NCBI GenBank assembly: GCA_017938645.1
Contig: JAGBBE010000141.1
Span: 1 to 17,659 of the forward strand
From: Clostridia bacterium
Lineage (GTDB): Bacteria > Bacillota_A > Clostridia > Christensenellales > Aristaeellaceae
Direction: 5' to 3'
Length of the DNA: 17,659 nt
Every line of letters starts with the position of its first letter. Position 1 is the first letter of the stretch. A program made the position numbers and the translations under genes. A model generated the notes under the pieces. That model ran no database searches. It saw only the letters and a list, made by a program, of their open reading frames with translations, and was not told the DNA's origin. Shown in pieces: positions 13,780 through 17,659 of this stretch.

Positions 13780-15285
13780 GGGCTTCTCCAGCGACAGAGA
13801 AGCAAGGATCACATAGAACGGCGCATAGAGGAACAGGTAGCGCGGCCAGACCTCAAACAGCATCAGATACGCCGTGACGCCCAGCAGCGTAAGCCCCAGA
13901 AGTGCAGCCGCAGGATTCCTGCGAAGACGGATTCCCGAACGCGCGCACAGCAGAAGAAGCATCAGCCACAGGCACTGCGCCGCCGTCTGGCAATAGGGCA
14001 TGTATGCGCCGTCTTCAAAGTAGAAGCTGCGAAGGAATTTGCTCAGCGCATCGGTGCGCTTTGGCACCTCCAGTTCAAGAAAGCTCGAATGAGAGGCGAA
14101 GGACCCGTCGGCATAGGCCTTGAAGGTCTTGACGGCAAAGAAATGCAGATTTTCAAGCAGGCTGCGTTCCGTCAGGCGTTCCCATGCGCGGCGGATGTTG
14201 GCCGCGCGGCGCTCGCTGAGGGTTTCATACGAGGTGGAAAACTCCACGTCCGCAGGCGAGTGACCGCCGTAGGTCTCGCCGTTCATGCCCAGCATCAGGT
14301 AGTGGGTTTCGCTCAGCTGGCCCTGAGGCGTGGACTCGCCGGCCAGATAGGCAGTGGTTCCGTCCTGAAAGAGCTTGCCTGGAAGCATGCCGATGATTAC
14401 CGCAGCAATCACCGCCAGAGCACGCAGCAGGGTCTTTTTGGAATAATCCCGGTCGGCAAAGAAACGGCACACGCTCAGGATGGCCAGCGCAATCAGCAAA
14501 ATGAGCACCGTGGGCTTGATGGATGCGCCGAAGAAACACAGAAGCGAAACCACAAAGCCCTTGAGAACCGGCTGCTTCAGACGCAGAAAAGCATACAGTG
14601 CAAGCACGGGGAAGAGAATGGCAAAGCTGTCGGTGTAGGGATAGAGAATGTAGGGAGACATGGCAATCCAGCCAATGGATACGACAAGCGCAAAGCCTCT
14701 GGCCGTACGGCTTTTGGTGAGCGTCTGCACGCAGCGTACGCCTGCATAGGCCGCAGCGTTGAGAAGCACCGCGTCGATGTAGGGAAGCACCACAAAGGGA
14801 ACCGCCAGCCCGATCTTTACCGCGACCCACATCGGGATAAACTGCAGAATTGTCAGAGGAGCGTTGTTGGGGCAGAGCTGGAAGTAATCCGGATTGCTGA
14901 GTGCCTGGCCGCGTGCAAGCTCCTCGGCGGTGGTGTACACCACCGAAATGTCCCAGCCCATCTTGTACCAGCATGCGCGTGCTACTATGAACTGCGCAGC
15001 CAGCACCATCAGAAAGATCAGCCTTGTCAGCCACAGCGTTTTTTTCTCGCTGGAACGCACGCTTTGACCCCATTTGGCTTGGATGAGTTCCAGCACGCCG
15101 ACGCCGCCCAGCGCGGCAACCCACAATACGAGGTTGTTCAGCAGACTGCGGTTCTGGTAAAACTGCCGCAGATAGGGTTCGCCGCCCAAGAGCAGAAGCA
15201 GAATCGCCAGAAACATCACGCCTGACAGCACGCTGAAAAGAACGGGAACAAAAGCCCAGAAGCGATTTTGACTGCGCTGCATCAT
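13762..15285 (-). CDS. Polytopic membrane protein, GT-C-type glycosyltransferase-like (507 aa)
   Basis: About ten to eleven hydrophobic segments are visible, starting with FWAFVPVLFSVLSGVMFLAI and including GFALVVSIGWIAMSPYILYP and FVVSLLCFFGASIKPTVLIL. A large extracytoplasmic loop of about 110 residues (about 315-425) precedes the last segments. The first loop has WDISVVYTTAEELARG, whose Asp could be the catalytic residue of a GT-C glycosyltransferase. EVWPRYLFLYAPFYVILA near the end matches the R-Y-L-x-x-x-x-P pattern seen in those enzymes, which use polyprenyl-phosphate sugars at the outer face of the membrane. The substrate is unknown. The start has AAGGAG before ATG-ATG. It lies just downstream of rnpB on the same strand and shows no promoter of its own that I can see. 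Confidence 0.75.
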   Translation of the reverse strand: MMQRSQNRFWAFVPVLFSVLSGVMFLAILLLLLGGEPYLRQFYQNRSLLNNLVLWVAALGGVGVLELIQAKWGQSVRSSEKKTLWLTRLIFLMVLAAQFIVARACWYKMGWDISVVYTTAEELARGQALSNPDYFQLCPNNAPLTILQFIPMWVAVKIGLAVPFVVLPYIDAVLLNAAAYAGVRCVQTLTKSRTARGFALVVSIGWIAMSPYILYPYTDSFAILFPVLALYAFLRLKQPVLKGFVVSLLCFFGASIKPTVLILLIALAILSVCRFFADRDYSKKTLLRALAVIAAVIIGMLPGKLFQDGTTAYLAGESTPQGQLSETHYLMLGMNGETYGGHSPADVEFSTSYETLSERRAANIRRAWERLTERSLLENLHFFAVKTFKAYADGSFASHSSFLELEVPKRTDALSKFLRSFYFEDGAYMPYCQTAAQCLWLMLLLLCARSGIRLRRNPAAALLGLTLLGVTAYLMLFEVWPRYLFLYAPFYVILASLSLEKPLSFKR

Positions 15286-15316
15286 TCAACACTCCTTTGA
15301 AAAAAGGCTGCAACTG

Positions 15317-15340
15317 AAAAAAGCGGGCCATGGGGCGCGC
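15317..15340 (-). terminator. Terminator of rnpB
   Basis: Read on the minus strand, GCGCGCC, loop CCAT and GGCCCGC form a stem with one mismatch, followed by six Ts (A run 15317-15322). It stands about 20 bases past the RNA 3' end. The GT-C-like gene begins just after it and may depend on read-through. Confidence 0.7.
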
Positions 15341-15360
15341 TTGGAGAAAACGGAAAACAT

Positions 15361-15706
15361 GCTGCCGGTGCGGTCGTAAGCCGAGTTCTGTCGTTGGACG
15401 ATCATCTATCTTGGCCGCGCGTTGCCGCACGGTCGTAGCGGTCTCTTTAGAAGCACGACGGGCCGCCGTATCGCTTCTGATCGGACCTTGCATCAGGTGG
15501 GGTTTACAGCGCGAACCTGTCTCCAGGCTGCGGGTGAGCTCTTACCTCGCCTTTCCATCCTTGCTCCATGCCGAAACATGGGGCGGTTTGTTTCTGTTGC
15601 ACTTTCCTTGGAGTTGCCTCCACCGGCCGTTAGCCGGCACCCTGCCCTGTGATGCTCGGACTTTCCTCACAGCCGAAACTGCGCGATCGCCTGGCCGCCC
15701 GACAGC
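15361..15706 (-). ncRNA. rnpB: RNase P RNA (M1-type catalytic RNA)
   Basis: This is the catalytic RNA that trims the 5' leader from precursor tRNAs. On the minus strand the universal elements appear in order: GAGGAAAGTCC (15668-15658, P4/J3-4 side), CAGGGTGCCGGCTAACGGCC, AGTGCAACAGAAA, AAACCGCC, GGTAAGAGCTCACC, GTAAACCCCACC, AGATAGATGATCGTCC and GACAGAACTCGGCTTA (15392-15377). The ends pair as P1: GCUGUCGG at the 5' end with CCGGCAGC at the 3' end, then GCGG with CCGC. This sets the ends to within a few bases at about 346 nt. The predicted transcription start agrees with the paired 5' end. It lies between two membrane-protein genes. Confidence 0.95.
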
Positions 15707-15712
15707 GCAATT

Positions 15713-15741
15713 AGCGTATCACTTTCGTGGCGCGGTGTCAA
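15713..15741 (-). promoter_or_regulatory. Promoter of rnpB
   Basis: On the minus strand this is TTGACA (15741-15736), a 17-base spacer and TACGCT (15718-15713) with TGA directly before it. It would start transcription near 15706, exactly where the P1 helix of RNase P RNA begins. Confidence 0.85.
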
Positions 15742-15748
15742 GCTTTGC

Positions 15749-15777
15749 TTGACTTTTCAGGCCCGATTCAGTATGAT
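15749..15777 (+). promoter_or_regulatory. Promoter of the rightward membrane protein gene
   Basis: TTGACT (15749-15754), a 17-base spacer and TATGAT (15772-15777). It is back-to-back with the rnpB promoter, with only seven bases between the -35 boxes, and the two -35 boxes form the dyad GTCAAGC-TTT-GCTTGAC (15737-15753). Confidence 0.75.
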
Positions 15778-15808
15778 GAACCCACTGAAACGAAAGGAGA
15801 AAAATGCC

Positions 15809-17467
15809 ATGTACAGGCGCTTTCGCTGGATGGTTCCGTGGCTTGTCGGCGCGCTGACGGCGGCGGTATTGTTTGTTGGCCTGGCCGCTGTGGGCGGACT
15901 TCGCTATGAGAACTCGGATGACATGCTTTTCGTCAAGGGCTTTATGGGGTTCGAAGGCGGAACGCCGGTCAGCTTTACGCTGTATACCCACACCTTTCTG
16001 GCATGGATTCTCTATGGCCTGAGCACGGCGCTTCCGGGCATCGCGTGGTTTTCCGTCTTTCAACTGGGACTGCTTTGGCTGAGCGCGGCAGTGACGGTGA
16101 AAAGCGCCATCCGGCTGGGATCGTGGAAGGGTTTTATCGGAAGCGGACTGTATCTGGGCGTGTTTGCGGCCTTTGCCTGCGCGAGGCTGAGCTATACCAC
16201 CACGGCGGCGCTTGCGGGTGCGGCGGCGGTGATGCAGCTGATGGAGCTTGAAAAGACGAAAACGCGCACAGGGCGCATGGCGTGCCTGTTCTGGGCATGC
16301 GCACTGTTTCTGGGCGCCTACTCGCTGCGTCAGATGACGGCACTGCCCATTCTGGCCTACTGCCTGCTTTCGCTCACGTGGTATGCAGCCCGGAGAATCC
16401 GGGACAAACGTTCCATCCGCCCGGTTGTGATGGCTTGTGCGGTGCTTTGCGGACTGCTGGCGGTTTTTGCAGGCGTGCGCGAATGGGAAATCACCGCGCG
16501 CGGCGAGCGTGACACGCTCAAGTGGCAGCAGAGCCGTATTGAACTTTTTGACTACACCAGCTTTGAACAGGACGCCGCGCCTGCAGTCCAGAGCGACAGC
16601 GGTCTGACGGACTTGCAGACGCAGCTGGTGCAGCAGTGGTATTTCTGGGACACGGACGTCGACCGCGAGGCCTTCGACGCGATGCGTCAGGCCTACAACG
16701 GCGAGCCGAAAGCCGGCGTATTCAAAAAGCTGGGCGATTTCCTCCGTTCCTCTCCGCGGTATGGATACGCCATTGTGTTCCTGCTGATCCTCTCCCTCTG
16801 GATTTTCCTTGGTGATGACAAAAGCCGTCTTTCGTCCATTGCAGCGCTTCTGGCGCTTCTGGGCGGACTGGTTATGCTGATTTATCTGTGCTGGCGCGGA
16901 CGGGTGCTGTTCCGCGGGCTGGACACGGTGTTCTTTCCCTGCGGAGCCACTCTGCTGGCACTGGCGCTGCGCACTAATCTGCCGCAGAAAAAACTTGTTT
17001 CTGCCGTGCTGTGCGCCGCGCTTGCGCTGACGGCGGGCATGGACGCGCTGCTCACGCTGGATGTGCTGGACGAGAAGCCGGATTCCATTTCCCAGCAGCG
17101 GGAAGCTGAGCTGGAAGTCTATGCGCTCAAGAATCCGGACAGGCTGATCGTTCGCACGCCCAATCTTCTGCGCGATACCCGCCTCATGCCGGACGTAAGC
17201 GCGGGTATTCCCATCAACACCGCCATCTGGGGCGACTGGTACTGCCGCATGCCGGGATGGCGTCAGCAGCTGGAGCATTATGGCTTTGACACCGGCGACT
17301 TCCATCTTTCTGACTGGGCGGACAGCGCTCTGGTGTTTGCCACCAACGAGGATGCTCCGCCTCAGCTTCTTGTGGACGGCATCGCGGAAAGCCTCGGCCA
17401 ATCGGTTGTTTATGAAAAGATCGGAACGGAAGGCACGCTTTCATTCTTTGCCTTCCATGCTGAATAA
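15809..17467 (+). CDS. Polytopic membrane protein of unknown function (552 aa)
   Basis: The start MYRRFRWMVPWLVGAL follows AAAGGAG. An N-terminal membrane segment (WLVGALTAAVLFVGLAAVGG) leads to the outer-loop motif RYENSDDMLFVKGFMGFEGG, then about nine further hydrophobic stretches (FTLYTHTFLAWILYGL, ALAGAAAVMQL, AYCLLSLTWYAA, YAIVFLLILSLWIFLG and others). There is a soluble loop near 235-310 and a soluble C-terminal domain of about 120 residues after VSAVLCAALALTAGMDALLT. The early acidic loop (SDD) is compatible with a GT-C-type or O-antigen-related envelope enzyme, but I do not recognise the family. It is divergent from rnpB and from the other membrane protein gene, which it resembles in general plan only. 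A 10-bp hairpin follows. Confidence 0.75.
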   Translation: MYRRFRWMVPWLVGALTAAVLFVGLAAVGGLRYENSDDMLFVKGFMGFEGGTPVSFTLYTHTFLAWILYGLSTALPGIAWFSVFQLGLLWLSAAVTVKSAIRLGSWKGFIGSGLYLGVFAAFACARLSYTTTAALAGAAAVMQLMELEKTKTRTGRMACLFWACALFLGAYSLRQMTALPILAYCLLSLTWYAARRIRDKRSIRPVVMACAVLCGLLAVFAGVREWEITARGERDTLKWQQSRIELFDYTSFEQDAAPAVQSDSGLTDLQTQLVQQWYFWDTDVDREAFDAMRQAYNGEPKAGVFKKLGDFLRSSPRYGYAIVFLLILSLWIFLGDDKSRLSSIAALLALLGGLVMLIYLCWRGRVLFRGLDTVFFPCGATLLALALRTNLPQKKLVSAVLCAALALTAGMDALLTLDVLDEKPDSISQQREAELEVYALKNPDRLIVRTPNLLRDTRLMPDVSAGIPINTAIWGDWYCRMPGWRQQLEHYGFDTGDFHLSDWADSALVFATNEDAPPQLLVDGIAESLGQSVVYEKIGTEGTLSFFAFHAE

Positions 17468-17470
17468 CAA

Positions 17471-17498
17471 AAAAGAGCGAACCCATTCGGGTTCGCTC
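17471..17498. terminator. Hairpin after the membrane protein gene, stronger leftward
   Basis: GAGCGAACCC (17475-17484) and GGGTTCGCTC (17489-17498) form a perfect 10-bp stem with loop ATTC. A run of As (from 17469) precedes it, giving a proper T tract only for leftward transcripts; rightward it is followed by AGATTGTC. Confidence 0.7.
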
Positions 17499-17506
17499 AG
17501 ATTGTC

Positions 17507-17535
17507 AAAAAAGGTCGGAAGCAGCGGCCTTTTTT
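17507..17535 (+). terminator. Second terminator-like hairpin with A and T tracts
   Basis: AAAAAAGG (17507-17514) and CCTTTTTT (17528-17535) form the outer stem, with short GC pairing inside. Six Ts end the structure. It probably completes termination of the membrane-protein transcript, though it also lies where the left end of the following insertion sequence could be. Confidence 0.55.
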
Positions 17536-17561
17536 GGTATATATAGAAGCAGGTGATGATA

Positions 17562-17659
17562 ATGCTGAAAAAGGAAATGGAACAGCGTCAAGCAATCGAA
17601 ATGCTGAGTACCGATATGCTCGTACCCAAGGATCATCTGCTGAGAAAGATTGATGCAGC
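17562..17659 (+). CDS. Transposase N-terminus (IS1182/IS5-like), cut by window edge
   Basis: The first 32 codons are present. The start MLKKEMEQRQAIEMLSTDML and the motif LVPKDHLLRKIDAA match the conserved opening of DDE transposases in the IS1182 and related IS5/IS4-type groups, where L-V-P-x-D-H-x-L-R-x-I-D is a signature. The catalytic residues lie beyond the window. AGGTGAT precedes the ATG. It begins about 95 bases after the membrane protein gene and on the same strand. Whether the insertion sequence is complete, and where its left inverted repeat lies (between 17500 and 17561), cannot be decided here. Confidence 0.8.
   Translation, partial: MLKKEMEQRQAIEMLSTDMLVPKDHLLRKIDA

Noticed and set aside
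15330..15752. Short protein-coding frames across the rnpB region
   Set aside because: The sequence is explained by the conserved elements and end-pairing of RNase P RNA on the minus strand.
15719..17401. 560-codon minus-strand frame opposite the membrane protein gene
   Set aside because: Highly basic, low-complexity antisense composition; it overlaps the divergent promoters and has no start signal.

Overview
The window looks like a chromosomal piece of a low-to-mid GC Bacillota, most likely a gut-type clostridial lineage. The evidence is the greA-lysS pair, a Bacillus-type PurR, consensus sigma-A promoters (several are TTGACA-17-TATAAT) and strong AGGAGG-type ribosome binding sites. No marker in the window fixes the genus.

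Positions 1 to about 6.1 kb are accessory DNA, probably the end of an integrative or conjugative element or prophage-like island. A leftward operon carries a small coiled-coil protein, two related small unknown proteins flanking an ArdC-type antirestriction metallopeptidase, and the start of a serine recombinase that runs off the left edge. It is driven by a consensus promoter with dyad operators and faces a divergent 69-aa Cro/CI-type repressor. Next come two leftward genes that are each interrupted by one in-frame TAG, a 45-aa ribbon-helix-helix protein, and a stem-loop-rich non-coding stretch between the two broken genes. A visibly AT-rich AbiTii-domain (abortive infection type) gene and a WYL-domain regulator then run rightward as a likely two-gene defence cargo. 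The island ends just downstream of lysS, where there are back-to-back terminators and a cluster of GTTGTA/GGTGTA repeats.

Positions 6.1 to 17.5 kb are ordinary chromosome. greA and lysS form a leftward operon. purR runs rightward and shares a bidirectional terminator with the convergent pth-mfd operon, whose two genes overlap at ATGA. Upstream of pth lies a polytopic, GT-C-like membrane protein gene, then rnpB (RNase P RNA, minus strand). A second large polytopic membrane protein gene is transcribed divergently from rnpB. At the right edge (17562 on) a transposase of the IS1182/IS5-like type begins.

The most notable points are: the AbiTii-WYL pair with phased repeats at the WYL start; two separate in-frame amber codons in neighbouring island genes while none of the 16 complete frames read here ends in TAG; the unexplained stem-loop cluster at 2905-3047; and a dyad that joins the divergent rnpB and membrane-protein promoters.
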